Made by a program: the position numbers and the translations under genes. From Phormidesmis priestleyi ULC007 (GTDB taxonomy: Bacteria > Cyanobacteriota > Cyanobacteriia > Leptolyngbyales > Leptolyngbyaceae), in contig NZ_MPPI01000006.1 in assembly GCF_001895925.1 (NCBI RefSeq), positions 124,001 to 188,000 on the forward strand: 64,000 bases of DNA, read 5' to 3'. Position 1 is the stretch's first letter, and every line of letters begins with the position of its first letter. The notes below the pieces were generated by a model that made no database searches, was not told where the DNA came from, and worked only from the letters and a program-made list of their open reading frames with translations. This document shows, one piece after another, positions 8,997 to 18,525 of the stretch.

Positions 8997-11390
8997 ATGT
9001 CGTTTGATCCCTCACCGCGATCGTCCATTCCTGCCAACCCGATCACTTCGACTGAAAGCAGTGCTCTGCTTTATGCGTTAGAAGCTGCCGCTATGGTCGC
9101 CTACGAATGGAATGTAGTCACCGATGAAGTGAGACGATCGGCGAATGCAGACCGCGTGATCGGATTCGCACCTGGAACGACCGCACAAACGGGATCTGAG
9201 TTTTTTGATTTGATTCATCCCGATGATCGCGATCGCGTTTTTAATCAAATTCAGATCGCGTTAATTGCCGGAACAGAATATCGATCGGAGTTTCGATTAG
9301 TCTGCCCAGACGGACAGACTCGCTGGATGCAAGATCGCGGACAGCCGAGTTTTGATGCCAGCCAAGGGCAATGCTTGCGCGGAGTGATCATCGATATCAC
9401 CGAACGCAAGCGGGCAGAAGAAGCACTGCAAAGCAGCGAAGAGCGATTTCGGTTAGCAACTAACGCAGTTGATGGCATTGTCTTTGAGTGGAATCTGCAA
9501 ACGGGGCAAGTCTATCGATCGGAGGGACTATTTCAACTGATTGGCGTATCGGTTGAAGATGCAGAGTCCACTCAACAGTGGTGGGTAAAGCGCCTTCATC
9601 CCGATGATGTTGTCCGTCTGTCAGCCAGCCTTGAATCAACGCTAGCAACCGCCGATCGCTACGAAGGTGAATATCGAGTCCGTCATGCCGATGGGCGCTG
9701 GGTCGATGTTTGGGAACGGGGACAGATATTTAGAGATCAGCAGGGAACTGTAGTGCGGATTGTGGGTTTCACCACTGACATTAGCAGCCGCAAACAAACT
9801 GAAGCCGCCCTGAGCGAGAGCGAAGCCCGTTATCGAGTTTTGGCAGAAGCGATTCCGCAATTTGTATGGATTACGACCTCTGAGGGGCGGAACGAGTATG
9901 TAAATCGGCAGTTTTGCGACTATACCGGGTTGAGCCTTGAGCAACTGCTGAATCTAGATTGGCTGACGATCATTCACCCCGATGATCGCGATCGCACCCG
10001 CGATCGCTGGCTATCGTCTGTTAAAAGCGGTGATTTCTATGAAATCGAATACCGTTTTCGACGGGCTGATGGCGAATTTCGTTGGTTTTTGGGTCAGGGC
10101 ATTCCGCTTAAGAATGAACAGGGGCAAGTGATTAAATGGTTTGGCACCTGTACAGATATTGATTCGCAAAAACAGATTGAATCGGAGCGAATGCAGTTGT
10201 TGCAACACGCGCAAGTTGCCCGCGAAGCAGCCGAACGCGCAAACTGCATCAAAGACGAGTTTCTCGCGGTTTTGTCTCACGAGTTGCGAACGCCACTTAA
10301 CCCGATTTTGGGGTGGTCAAAGATTTTGCTCAACAAGTCACCCGATGCCGACACGCTCCATCGCGGGTTGCAAATCATTGAGCGAAATGCTCAACTTCAA
10401 ACCCAATTGATCGAAGACTTGCTCGATGTCTCGCGAATTTTGCGCGGCAAGCTGGTGTTAGAAAAGGTTCCGGTTAACTTAAAGCGAGTCATTGAGGCGG
10501 CGATCGAGACCGTGCATCTAGCCGCGATCGCTAAAAATATCCAGATTCAGCCTCACTTCAAGGTCGCAGATCTCTACGTCAGAGGTGATGTCGGACGACT
10601 TCAGCAGATTGTGTGGAACTTGCTATCAAATGCAGTCAAATTTACACCTGAAGGGGGGCGAGTTGAGGTGCATTTAAGTCAGCGAGACTCTCAGGTCGAA
10701 ATTCAAACGATCGACACGGGATCAGGCATCAGCGCTGAGTTTCTGCCCAACGTGTTTGAGCGCTTTCGTCAAGCCGACTCGACGACCACCCGCAGATTTG
10801 GCGGATTAGGCTTAGGGCTGGCGATCGTCCGTCAACTCGTCGAACTCCACGGCGGCACGATTCGAGCAGACAGCGCTGGAGAAGGGCAAGGCGCAACCTT
10901 TACCGTCCGATTGCCACGGCTAATGATTGACTCGACTCAGCTAAATGAGCGCGATCGTGAGTCGAGTCTCACCGCATCGCTGGCTGGGTTAAGAATTTTA
11001 GTCGTTGATGACGATGCCGATTCACGAGAGTTTGTCGCCTTCGTTTTAGAGCAAGAGCAGGCAGACGTGATCGCGCTATCGTCTGCGATCGACGCACTCA
11101 AAACCCTCGAACACACCCCAGCAGATCTACTGTTGAGCGATGTGGGAATGCCAGACATAGACGGTTATCAACTGATGCAGCAGATTCGAGCAAAGCCGCC
11201 TGCCCAAGGGGGACAGATTCCGGCGATCGCACTCACTGCTTACGCTGGAGACTATGACCAAAAACGGGCGCTCACGGCTGGGTTTCAGCAGCACATTTCG
11301 AAACCGATCGATCCAGAGATATTGGTGCAAGCGATCATGGATCTAATTCGACCCACTACTGATACCCATTTCGGAGGCAATTGCGACTGA
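8997..11390 (+). CDS. Hybrid sensor histidine kinase, three PAS domains plus receiver
   Basis: This soluble 797-residue protein has no membrane segment. Three PAS/PAC units occupy about 25-140, 145-265 and 275-395; each ends in a DITERK or TDI-type PAC motif, and the first and third carry the HPDDRDR element. A HisKA domain follows with phospho-acceptor H428 in SHELRTPLNPILGW, then an HATPase_c domain (N box NLLSNAVKF, G1 DTGSGIS, G2 GGLGLGLAIV). A receiver from about 660 has acidic LVVDDDADS and phospho-acceptor D715 in LLSDVGMPDIDG. The signal sensed and the partner are unknown, and no response regulator is adjacent. Confidence 0.95.
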   Translation: MSFDPSPRSSIPANPITSTESSALLYALEAAAMVAYEWNVVTDEVRRSANADRVIGFAPGTTAQTGSEFFDLIHPDDRDRVFNQIQIALIAGTEYRSEFRLVCPDGQTRWMQDRGQPSFDASQGQCLRGVIIDITERKRAEEALQSSEERFRLATNAVDGIVFEWNLQTGQVYRSEGLFQLIGVSVEDAESTQQWWVKRLHPDDVVRLSASLESTLATADRYEGEYRVRHADGRWVDVWERGQIFRDQQGTVVRIVGFTTDISSRKQTEAALSESEARYRVLAEAIPQFVWITTSEGRNEYVNRQFCDYTGLSLEQLLNLDWLTIIHPDDRDRTRDRWLSSVKSGDFYEIEYRFRRADGEFRWFLGQGIPLKNEQGQVIKWFGTCTDIDSQKQIESERMQLLQHAQVAREAAERANCIKDEFLAVLSHELRTPLNPILGWSKILLNKSPDADTLHRGLQIIERNAQLQTQLIEDLLDVSRILRGKLVLEKVPVNLKRVIEAAIETVHLAAIAKNIQIQPHFKVADLYVRGDVGRLQQIVWNLLSNAVKFTPEGGRVEVHLSQRDSQVEIQTIDTGSGISAEFLPNVFERFRQADSTTTRRFGGLGLGLAIVRQLVELHGGTIRADSAGEGQGATFTVRLPRLMIDSTQLNERDRESSLTASLAGLRILVVDDDADSREFVAFVLEQEQADVIALSSAIDALKTLEHTPADLLLSDVGMPDIDGYQLMQQIRAKPPAQGGQIPAIALTAYAGDYDQKRALTAGFQQHISKPIDPEILVQAIMDLIRPTTDTHFGGNCD

Positions 11391-11403
11391 TCGTTCAATC
11401 TGA

Positions 11404-11422
11404 CGGGGCACGGTATGCCCCT
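11404..11422. terminator. Hairpin between convergent genes
   Basis: GGGGCA (11405-11410) and TGCCCC (11416-11421) form a short GC-rich stem between the ends of the histidine kinase and tatC genes. There is no clear T-run, so termination activity is only a guess. Confidence 0.3.
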
Positions 11423-11455
11423 ACGCGTCGGATTCTGTTAACGCTGTTGCCAATT

Positions 11456-12277
11456 CTATTTACCCAACATCTTCACAATGCCGATGCCCCCAAAATAAAG
11501 GGCGAGAACGGCTCCTCCTAATAGACTTTGGGTGAACGGATCGGTAGAAGGTGTAATCACAGCCCCCAAAACCGCCGCTCCTAGCAGCACATATTTCCAC
11601 GCTGCCAGCATAGTCTGAGACGAGACGATCCCCAAAAATCCTAATAGTGCTTGCACCACCGGAATCTGAAATGCCAACCCGGTGCTAAACATTAGCAGCA
11701 AGACAAACTCAAAATAGCGATCGATCGACCATGCTTGTTCCACCACGTCTGCCCCGTAGGTGATGAAAAAATTCAGCGCCGCCGGGATCAGGGCGATATA
11801 AGAAAACCACAAGCCACCGACAAATAAAACGCTAGAACCGAGTACGATCGGAGCCAAAAAACGCTTCTCTCGCCGGGTTAACCCTGGAATCACAAAGGCA
11901 ATGATTTGATAGAGCAAAAATGGAGCCGACAGCAGCAAGCCCATATAGCCCGCCACTTTGATCGAGACAAAGAAATATTCCCCCGGTGCAAGCTGAAGAA
12001 ACTTTACCCCCTGCGCGGGCACTTCTAGCAACTGCACGATCGGCTTCACAAAGGCAAAGCATCCCGCCACCGATGCTGCGATCGCGATCAGAGAATAAAA
12101 AATTCGTCGCCGCAATTCTTCGAGGTGATCAAAGAGCGACATCTCTATATCGTCAATGATGTCGTCTTCAGCGATCATCTCCGGCTCTGACGAGGTTTGG
12201 CTCACCTCATCGGTGAGGGCAGCATCCTGGGTGATATCGATCTGGGCCGTCGTTTCAAGTTCCGAAGGAGCAGTCAT
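11456..12277 (-). CDS. tatC: Sec-independent protein translocase TatC
   Basis: TatC is the core receptor of the twin-arginine pathway, exporting folded proteins across cytoplasmic and thylakoid membranes. The protein has 273 residues: an acidic N-terminal extension of about 45 residues, the signature [14 protein letters not shown], then six membrane helices. Conserved segments include [10 protein letters not shown] after the second helix and FQIPVV in the fourth-fifth helix region. The acidic extension is longer than in E. coli. No tatA gene lies nearby. A possible Tat client is encoded at 14640-15692. Confidence 0.97.
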   Translation of the reverse strand: MTAPSELETTAQIDITQDAALTDEVSQTSSEPEMIAEDDIIDDIEMSLFDHLEELRRRIFYSLIAIAASVAGCFAFVKPIVQLLEVPAQGVKFLQLAPGEYFFVSIKVAGYMGLLLSAPFLLYQIIAFVIPGLTRREKRFLAPIVLGSSVLFVGGLWFSYIALIPAALNFFITYGADVVEQAWSIDRYFEFVLLLMFSTGLAFQIPVVQALLGFLGIVSSQTMLAAWKYVLLGAAVLGAVITPSTDPFTQSLLGGAVLALYFGGIGIVKMLGK

Positions 12278-12332
12278 GGGTCAGGCTTCTGTCCAAAGGG
12301 TTGTCACTATTGTATCGACCTCAGTCACTTAG

Positions 12333-12390
12333 GATCGTGAATTAAATAAAGTAGGAATCGGTGTAAGGACATGGCACTGCCGTGCCCATT
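12333..12390. repeat. Family B repeat, uninterrupted copy
   Basis: The copy reads GATCGTGAATTAAATAAAG, then GTGTAAGGACATGGCACTGC, then CGTGCCCATT. It contains the palindromic GGCACTGCCGTGCC segment. It matches the two halves around 4970-5207 and partly matches 52310-52345. It lies upstream of tatC. Confidence 0.75.
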
Positions 12391-12497
12391 GACGTTGCAA
12401 GTAATCGATATTATTGATCCACGATCTTTTAAGGAGAGATTCTCTCAGTGAGGATCGGCTAAATTTGCTGGGTGAAACCTCTGCTGGTCAAAAGGGG

Positions 12498-12530
12498 TTG
12501 ACAAACCTGGGGCAATCTGCGAAATTAAGA
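12498..12530 (+). promoter_or_regulatory. Candidate promoter for tRNA-Gly
   Basis: A consensus -35 box TTGACA (12498-12503) lies about 40 bp before the tRNA. The best -10 candidates are the weak AAATTA at 12522 and TTAAGA at 12525. Only the -35 box is convincing. Confidence 0.4.
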
Positions 12531-12542
12531 AGTGGATTAAAT

Positions 12543-12614
12543 GCGGGTGTGGCTCAGTGGTAGAGCGTCACCTTGCCAAGGTGAATGTCGCGCGTTCGAA
12601 TCGCGTCACCCGCT
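12543..12614 (+). tRNA. tRNA-Gly (GCC)
   Basis: A full cloverleaf of 72 nt is present. Acceptor GCGGGTG pairs with CACCCGC, the D arm contains GCTCAGTGGTAGAGC, the anticodon loop TTGCCAA gives GCC, and the T arm contains GCGTTCGAATCGC. The discriminator is T and CCA is not encoded. A small reading frame starting at 12557 overlaps it and is a shadow. Confidence 0.97.
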
Positions 12615-12618
12615 TTCT

Positions 12619-12670
12619 AAAAAAAGTGCTTGTCAGTCTTAGTTCCAAAGACTTTCTAGGCACTTTTTTA
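12619..12670 (+). terminator. Terminator-like hairpin after tRNA-Gly
   Basis: AAAAAAGTGC just after the tRNA can pair with GCACTTTTTT around 12659-12668. The pairing closes a long internal loop and ends in a T-run. Placement and polarity fit termination of the tRNA-Gly transcript. Confidence 0.55.
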
Positions 12671-12783
12671 ATATTTTCTGTCAAGAGCGTTAGGGCTGTA
12701 GCGCTTAGTCACGCTGCATCCAGAGATTGCCATCTTGGCGGAGAAGCCACCGTCAGAGTTAAGGTCGGTTCCCTGTGCGAAGT

Positions 12784-12927
12784 CTACCAACAGTGGAAGT
12801 AGTCCGAATCGAGAAATCGCGCAAATTCAAGCCCTTTGATCGCGAGGTCAGGCTCAACTTCGCCGAATGGAGCCAGCAACTCGCCTAAAAGCTCTTTTGT
12901 AAACTGATCGTGAGGCTGAGTTGTCAT
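12784..12927 (-). pseudogene. Truncated N-terminus of a cyanobacterial Rpn/DUF4351-like protein
   Basis: A 47-residue frame starts MTTQPHDQFTKELLGELLAP and stops early. This opening resembles the first 30 residues of large cyanobacterial families of transposase-like or PD-(D/E)XK proteins that normally exceed 200 residues. After IKG the match is lost. Its ATG overlaps the stop of the upstream kinase (ATGA), so it could be translationally coupled. It is either a decayed gene end or a short coupled ORF; the family assignment is from memory and uncertain. Confidence 0.4.
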
Positions 12928-14438
12928 TCAGATTCGGCAACTTTTTTAACGAACTGACGATCGCGAAGCAAATTTCCTTTGTCGCCCTTCCCCGATTTCT
13001 TTAACACTTCATCTGCGATCGCATACCACTCGTCTCGCATCGCTTGATCTTTTTCGTCATTGCTTAAGAGCTTGCCTTTTTGATCGGGATATTTGGTGTA
13101 AAACTGGTCATTGACAGATCGCACAAAAGCCGCATAATCCAGTCCTAATTCTTGGCAGCGAGTTTCTAAGTCACCGCCTTGAGACTGCTTTGCGGTGGGC
13201 TTTGAACCTTGAGCCAGCTTTAACGCGGGCGCAATGCCTGGAACTAACGCTAAAATTTGCGGCACTGCCCACGCCAACAGCGCCATCACCAGACCAAAAA
13301 TAATCAGTCGATAAATCAGTTGAAAAATTCCCCAAACGGTGAACTTGACGATTCCGAAGACTCCTCGAACGGTGGCTCCGATCAGGTAAGCCGTTCCTTT
13401 GACGATCCAGACGGGGATATAGAGGATTGCATCTAGCGGCGATCGTCGATTTTGCTGTAAATTTCCTGAGATGGCTTGTCCAGCAGGATTGCTTCTCACT
13501 ACAGTAGTGACTCGTCTTCGCCCAACTAACGCTAACGTGTTCTGGTGAGTGAGAGAAGTCGGTGTGACAGCAGGTTGAGCAACCGGAACGGGTTGAATTT
13601 TGATCGGCGCAAGAACTGCCAGAACATCGCTTGCAGAGGAATAGCGATCGCTAGGTTTATAGCTCAACAACCGATTGAGAATAGCGGCGACTGCTGGACT
13701 GACTGTCACATAGCGCTGCCAGATCCACGTTAACGTGATCGGATCATAAAGTGATTTGGGGTCTCGTCCGGTCAGCAGCACAATGCAAGTGACTGCCAGC
13801 GCATACAAATCGCTGCTCGGATTTGCCGTTCCTGCCTGGAGTTGTTCAGGAGACGCATAGCCCGGTTTGCCCACGAGCGTTTGGCTACTAGCGGCGGGTT
13901 GCGCGAGCTTGTTTGCCAGCGCTTTGACCACCCCAAAATCAATCAAGACGGGTTGTTGATCGGTCGATCGTAAAATAATATTGTCTGGCGCAATGTCTCG
14001 ATGCACGATTCCGGCACTGTGAATGTAGGTCAGCACTGGCAAAATTTGATGCAACAATTGCAGGATTTCTGCCTCGCTAAAGCCCTGCCCTGAGCGGGCA
14101 TCCATCAAAGCTTCACAGGTGGTGCCTTCAATGTAGTCTTGGGCGAGAAATAGGAGTTCTCGATCGAGATAATGCACGCGAAACATTTCTCGAAAGCGCG
14201 GAATTTGAGGATGGCGAAGCTGATAAAGCACGCCTGCTTCTCGCGTAAACAAATCTTCTGCCTTTCGCAGATTGGCGGCGCTTTGATCCTGCGGGGCGAA
14301 TTCTTTGAGCACACAGAACTCATTAAAGCGATTGGTGTCGATCGCCAGATAGGTTCTGCCAAATCCTCCTTGTCCCAACACGCGCTCGATGCGGTATCGG
14401 TTTTGAATCACGGTGCCATCAGGAAGCGGTGAGTGCAT
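12924..14438 (-). CDS. Ser/Thr protein kinase with membrane-associated C-terminal half
   Basis: This 504-residue protein begins with a Hanks-type kinase domain at about 14-275. The glycine-rich loop is GQGGFG (22-27), the ATP-anchoring Lys is K45, the catalytic loop is HRDIAPDN (146-153; Ala replaces the usual Lys at 150) and the metal-binding motif is DFG (167-169). A linker leads to a hydrophobic region (about 340-410) with two or three membrane or re-entrant segments, then a soluble helical tail with a Cys (RCQELGLDYAAFVRSVNDQF). The HRDIAPDN variant is common in cyanobacterial kinases. The kinase domain faces the cytoplasm and substrates are unknown. Confidence 0.9.
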   Translation of the reverse strand: MHSPLPDGTVIQNRYRIERVLGQGGFGRTYLAIDTNRFNEFCVLKEFAPQDQSAANLRKAEDLFTREAGVLYQLRHPQIPRFREMFRVHYLDRELLFLAQDYIEGTTCEALMDARSGQGFSEAEILQLLHQILPVLTYIHSAGIVHRDIAPDNIILRSTDQQPVLIDFGVVKALANKLAQPAASSQTLVGKPGYASPEQLQAGTANPSSDLYALAVTCIVLLTGRDPKSLYDPITLTWIWQRYVTVSPAVAAILNRLLSYKPSDRYSSASDVLAVLAPIKIQPVPVAQPAVTPTSLTHQNTLALVGRRRVTTVVRSNPAGQAISGNLQQNRRSPLDAILYIPVWIVKGTAYLIGATVRGVFGIVKFTVWGIFQLIYRLIIFGLVMALLAWAVPQILALVPGIAPALKLAQGSKPTAKQSQGGDLETRCQELGLDYAAFVRSVNDQFYTKYPDQKGKLLSNDEKDQAMRDEWYAIADEVLKKSGKGDKGNLLRDRQFVKKVAESE

Positions 14439-14639
14439 AGCAGTGGGGCGAACAGATAGTCCAGTATTTTAAGCGATCGACCGGAATTGCGCCCTACAAA
14501 TTTAGCATCCTCCTCTCGCGAAAGTCAGCCGATTATGGGCAGTTTGGCGATCGGCTCTTTCCGCCTTTCAAACCAGTTGCGCGCCGAATGTTAGACAATC
14601 AGTAAAGATAGATTAAGCACAACGTCACCTTTTTAACCC

Positions 14640-15692
14640 GTGAATCGTCGAGAACTTCTCAAACACCTACTTCAAGCTTCTGGCGGGCTAATTGCAGCTA
14701 GCGTGTTAGGCGGCTGTCAGTCAAAGTCGATCGACCCGCTCTTTCTCCTGAGTCTGATCAACCCAGAAACCCCTCTGCCTGATCACCTGATCACGCCACT
14801 AGAGGAGTTTTATGTTCAGTCTTATGCGTTGCCTTCCACGGTTAAAGCGGATCAGTGGCAGCTCAAAATTAAAGGAGCCGTCGAAACGCCCTTAACTCTT
14901 ATGCTTCAAGACGTTTTGCAAGCGCCTCAAGAAGACTTTCACCTGACAATGGAGTGCATCGGCAATCCAGCCGGAGGTAATCTGATCGGCAATGCACTTT
15001 GGACGGGAACGCCGCTTCTTCCCTTTTTGAGGCAAGCGGGCGTTCGCTCCGATGTTCAAGAATTTGCTCTAAAAGGGGCTGATTGGTATGAGACGACTCT
15101 GCCTGTAGACGATGTAATGCGCGCTGATGTTCGCTTAGTCCATCGCATGAACAAAGAGCCTCTGACGGCTGCTCACGGCTATCCGATGAGACTGATTGTG
15201 CCTGGGCACTATGGACAAAAACAGCCTAAATGGATTGTTGAAATTGAGGCAATCACGAAACCAAAAACGGGATTTTGGGAGAATCAGGGCTGGTCAAACA
15301 CGGCGGAAATTCCGACTCATGCGCTGATGCGGCAGGTGCAAGAGACTCGCGTGTGGAATCGTCAGAATCAAGTCAATGTCAGTCGAGACGGAGATGCAGG
15401 TTGGCAAAAAGGAGTCTTGCTTGCAGGCGTTGCGCTCGATCGTTCTAGTTCTATCCAAGCGATCGAGGTCAGTACTGACAATGGCGCTTCTTGGAGTCAA
15501 GCCAACCAAAACCGCCCCAACTCGCCCCATGAATGGACATTATGGCGCTATCTTTGGAAACCTCAACAGCCTGGAAAATATACGTTATTGGCGCGGGCAA
15601 AGTCCGATCGGCAACAACAGCCGCTAGAAGATGCTAATGGTAAAGATGGCAGTTCGGGAATTCTCAAAATTCAGGTCACATTGCAGACTTGA
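14640..15692 (+). CDS. Sulfite-oxidase-like molybdopterin oxidoreductase, Tat lipoprotein
   Basis: The gene starts with GTG at 14640. The 350-residue protein begins NRRELLKHL, a twin-arginine motif, followed by a hydrophobic stretch and a lipobox VLGG|C with C26, so it is probably Tat-exported and lipid-anchored. The Mo-MPT domain follows (about 55-215): ECIGNPAGG contains the likely molybdenum ligand C106, and the PMRLIVPGHYGQKQPKWI block is typical of the SUOX fold. A Mo-co dimerisation Ig-like domain ends the protein (ASWSQAN...WRYLWKPQQPGKYTLLARA). The substrate is not determinable, and no heme partner is adjacent. Confidence 0.88.
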   Translation: MNRRELLKHLLQASGGLIAASVLGGCQSKSIDPLFLLSLINPETPLPDHLITPLEEFYVQSYALPSTVKADQWQLKIKGAVETPLTLMLQDVLQAPQEDFHLTMECIGNPAGGNLIGNALWTGTPLLPFLRQAGVRSDVQEFALKGADWYETTLPVDDVMRADVRLVHRMNKEPLTAAHGYPMRLIVPGHYGQKQPKWIVEIEAITKPKTGFWENQGWSNTAEIPTHALMRQVQETRVWNRQNQVNVSRDGDAGWQKGVLLAGVALDRSSSIQAIEVSTDNGASWSQANQNRPNSPHEWTLWRYLWKPQQPGKYTLLARAKSDRQQQPLEDANGKDGSSGILKIQVTLQT

Positions 15693-15758
15693 GGATGCGG
15701 ACTAAAAATTCTGAGCCTTTATCTGCAAGCGCCTCGTTCACAACTCTTGTAATAAATA

Positions 15759-15932
15759 AACGTCAGTTCGACGAGTTTTTTCGCTTCGTTGTCAGCGGCT
15801 TCTGCCCCCTAAATCCCCCATTCTGGGGGACTTTGAACCGGAAATTTTGGCTTGAAGTCCCCCAAAATTGGGGGATTTAGGGGGCTGCCCGAATTCACAA
15901 GCGGAGCGAACTACTTCTGTCGAACTGACGTT
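15759..15932. repeat. Family A MITE-like element, copy 4
   Basis: This 174-bp copy has the best inverted termini: AACGTCAGTTCGACGAG at the left and TCGAACTGACGTT at the right. It is flanked by AAATA at 15754-15758 and 15933-15937. The palindromic core is intact. Confidence 0.9.
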
Positions 15933-16080
15933 AAATAAGCAATTATACTTAATGTCAAAGTCAAGAACTTTATTTGCATGAATTTTGAGAGGCGCTGGAA
16001 GAGCAGCTTTTCCAGCAAAAGACTGTAGTTGCGGGATGGTCTGAAAACGGCAATGTAAATCGAGAGTTTCAGCCCTTACT

Positions 16081-16129
16081 AGAAAAGAACAGTATTTTCA
16101 TTGATCAGGTACGCTCAATGAAAATACTG
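16081..16129 (-). terminator. Strong rho-independent terminator of the ABC operon
   Basis: CAGTATTTTCATTGA (16090-16104) and TCAATGAAAATACTG (16115-16129) form a perfect 15-bp stem with a 10-nt loop. On the minus strand it is followed by GTTCTTTTCT. It lies about 40 bp past the ugpC stop codon. Confidence 0.75.
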
Positions 16130-16166
16130 AAACCCCAACTTTGCCGGGTCAACGATAATTCTGACG

Positions 16167-17345
16167 CTACTCAATTGCTTTTCCATCAACAGCAAAGAAG
16201 TATAGCTTACTCGTATCCACTCCCAGGCTTAGTCTAGTGTCAGGATGAATGTTGCGAGACGAAGGCACACGGGCAATTAAAACAGAACTCATTTGTTCGT
16301 CAGGGTCGTCCCTATTATTAGTAATCGAAACCGCCTGGTTATCCTCGATCGTAAGGGTAGCAGGTGCCTTAGCATAGATGAGCAGTTCATGTCCAAGTGC
16401 TTCTAGTGATATGACTTCAACTTGAACGCACTGATCAACCGGAGTATTGGCATCTGGCAGGAAAAATGCTTCTGGACGCAAGCCTGCCAACAGCGGTTGA
16501 TCATAATAGTGTTCTAAGTTCTGATATCGGTTGACAGTCGAAGAATTGACGATCAAGGGGCGATCGCCCATATTAATCATAAAGGTGCCACTTTCCAGCT
16601 TTTGCAACCGAGTGCGAAAGAGGTTCATGGCTGGACTGCCCATAAAACTAGCCACAAAGATATTGGCGGGATGGTCATAAAGGTCTTGCGGGGGCGCAAC
16701 TTGTTGCAATTCACCTGCCCGCATCACCGCCACACGATCGCCCATTGTCATGGCTTCTACTTGATCATGGGTCACATATACAGTTGTGGTGCCCATTCGT
16801 CTTTGTAACATTGTAATATCTGTGCGGATTTGCGATCGCATCTTGGCATCCAGATTAGACAGGGGTTCATCCATCAAAAATACAGCGGGATCTCGAACGA
16901 TCGCCCGTCCCATCGCGACTCGCTGCCGCTGTCCCCCTGAAAGCTGCTTGGGTTTGCGATCGAGCAGATCCACCAGTCCCAATCGTTCCGCCGCCTCCTG
17001 AATTCGAGCTTGCCTCTGGTGTTTGGGGAGTTGCATCATGCGGAGAGGAAATTCTAGATTTTGCCGAACGCTCATGTGGGGGTAGAGGGCGTAATTCTGA
17101 AAGACCATCGCCACGTTACGCTGTTGTGGGGTGTTGTCATTGACGATGCGATCGCCAATCATTAATTTGCCTGCTGAGATTTCTTCTAACCCAGCGAGTA
17201 ACCGGAGTGCTGTGGACTTACCACAGCCAGAAGGGCCTACAAACACGAGAAACTCACCATCCTCGATCTCTAGGCTCAAATCTTTGAGAGCAGTGTAGCC
17301 GTTGGGATAAACCTTGAACACATGCTGAAATTTGATAGTTGCCAT
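16167..17345 (-). CDS. ugpC: Sugar-type ABC transporter ATP-binding protein (UgpC/MalK family)
   Basis: This 392-residue ATPase powers uptake by the two permeases encoded upstream. Walker A is GPSGCGKST, the Q-loop region is [11 protein letters not shown], the signature is [14 protein letters not shown], Walker B is [12 protein letters not shown] and the switch His lies in VTHDQVEA. After residue 235 comes the TOBE/regulatory domain typical of CUT1 ATPases ([10 protein letters not shown]...[12 protein letters not shown]). This subfamily can serve several transporters. It is the last gene of a minus-strand operon and starts 5 bp after the protease gene. Confidence 0.92.
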   Translation of the reverse strand: MATIKFQHVFKVYPNGYTALKDLSLEIEDGEFLVFVGPSGCGKSTALRLLAGLEEISAGKLMIGDRIVNDNTPQQRNVAMVFQNYALYPHMSVRQNLEFPLRMMQLPKHQRQARIQEAAERLGLVDLLDRKPKQLSGGQRQRVAMGRAIVRDPAVFLMDEPLSNLDAKMRSQIRTDITMLQRRMGTTTVYVTHDQVEAMTMGDRVAVMRAGELQQVAPPQDLYDHPANIFVASFMGSPAMNLFRTRLQKLESGTFMINMGDRPLIVNSSTVNRYQNLEHYYDQPLLAGLRPEAFFLPDANTPVDQCVQVEVISLEALGHELLIYAKAPATLTIEDNQAVSITNNRDDPDEQMSSVLIARVPSSRNIHPDTRLSLGVDTSKLYFFAVDGKAIE

Positions 17346-17350
17346 AATGT

Positions 17351-18496
17351 TTACTGAGCAGTGAGTAACGTAATTTGATCTAGCGCCGACCGATATCGCT
17401 CTTGATTTCCGAGTTGTGAATAAAGCTTTGCTGCCTGTTTGAAGTCAGCGATCGCAGCTTTTTTGTTGCCTTGCTGATCCTGAAGCCGACCTCGGCGATA
17501 AAACGCATCTCCGAAGGTGATAGTGCTGCCCCAGCCCTGATTGATTCTAATGGCTTCACTGTAGTCTTTGATTGCCTGTTGAGGCTGTTTCAGTTCCGAT
17601 TCATAGAGTGCGGCTCGGTTGAAATAAGCCGTAGAAGTGGGTCTAAGCTGAATGGAGCGGGCGAAGTCTTCTAGGGCACCTTGATAGTCTCGCAGAAAGC
17701 GTCTTGTGATTCCTCGGTTTGTATACAACGTAGGATTGTTGGGATACCGTTGAATTCCGGCGCTAAATACCTGTGATGCTTTCTGAAAATTGTTTTGTCT
17801 GAGTTGAAGAAGCCCTACTGTCACATAGTAACTAATGTGTTGGGCTTGTACTCCGGCTGTGCTGCGCCGTCCTGGAAGGGCATTCATTGCACCGACTGGA
17901 ACCGCAAAACTGAAATTTGTTCCCGGAGTACCTGACTTAACAATACCGACCACATAGCCATCCTCATTGAGCAAGGGCCCGCCAGAACTGCCAAAGGTAA
18001 CGGATGCCGTAAATTGAATCAGACCATTTCCATCGATTCGGCTCACGATTCCATCACTAAAGCTTCTCTCTAGTGTTCCAGTTGTCTTAGGGCTTGGATT
18101 TCCGATCGCGTACACCTTCTGCCCAATTTGAGGTGGCACAGCTTGAATTTTCAAGCTTGGAAGCGGCTTCTTCGGCTGGATTTGAATCATTGCTAAATCA
18201 ACATTAGGATTGCGAGACACGACAGTGCCCTGATAAACTGAGCCGTCTGCTAACTTAATCCAAACCTGTCGGTTATTTCCAACAACGTGTTGACTAGTCA
18301 GAATCAAACCTTTGGGGTTCAGAACAACCCCGCTTCCGAGATTGAATGACTTGCCGTTTGGTGCTGCTATTACAGCAACCGCAGGGCTAGATCGTTGATA
18401 GATTGTGACTGGATCAAGTGCGAAAGCGAGATGAGTGACCCCTAGCGCGATCGCAACAGAATTCAAAACAGTAACAGTTTTTGCAAGGAGTTTCAT
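17351..18496 (-). CDS. Secreted trypsin-like serine protease with TPR repeats
   Basis: The 381-residue protein has a signal peptide (about 1-27, cleavage near AFA-LD). An S1C-type protease domain follows with a complete triad: H70 in LTSQHVV, D100 in NVDLAMI and S171 in [10 protein letters not shown]. There is no PDZ domain. Residues 220-370 form about four TPRs, such as [32 protein letters not shown]. Protease-TPR fusions are common in cyanobacteria. It is unusual to find one between the permease and ATPase genes of a sugar ABC operon, with only 29 and 5 bp of spacing. It may process or sense something linked to uptake; this is inference. Confidence 0.9.
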   Translation of the reverse strand: MKLLAKTVTVLNSVAIALGVTHLAFALDPVTIYQRSSPAVAVIAAPNGKSFNLGSGVVLNPKGLILTSQHVVGNNRQVWIKLADGSVYQGTVVSRNPNVDLAMIQIQPKKPLPSLKIQAVPPQIGQKVYAIGNPSPKTTGTLERSFSDGIVSRIDGNGLIQFTASVTFGSSGGPLLNEDGYVVGIVKSGTPGTNFSFAVPVGAMNALPGRRSTAGVQAQHISYYVTVGLLQLRQNNFQKASQVFSAGIQRYPNNPTLYTNRGITRRFLRDYQGALEDFARSIQLRPTSTAYFNRAALYESELKQPQQAIKDYSEAIRINQGWGSTITFGDAFYRRGRLQDQQGNKKAAIADFKQAAKLYSQLGNQERYRSALDQITLLTAQ

Positions 18497-18525
18497 AGCA
18501 GTTCACCAAAATTTTGATTAGATTT

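Noticed and set aside
12557-12802. 81-codon plus-strand frame starting inside tRNA-Gly
   Set aside because: It begins in the tRNA and runs through the terminator hairpin; no protein-like features.
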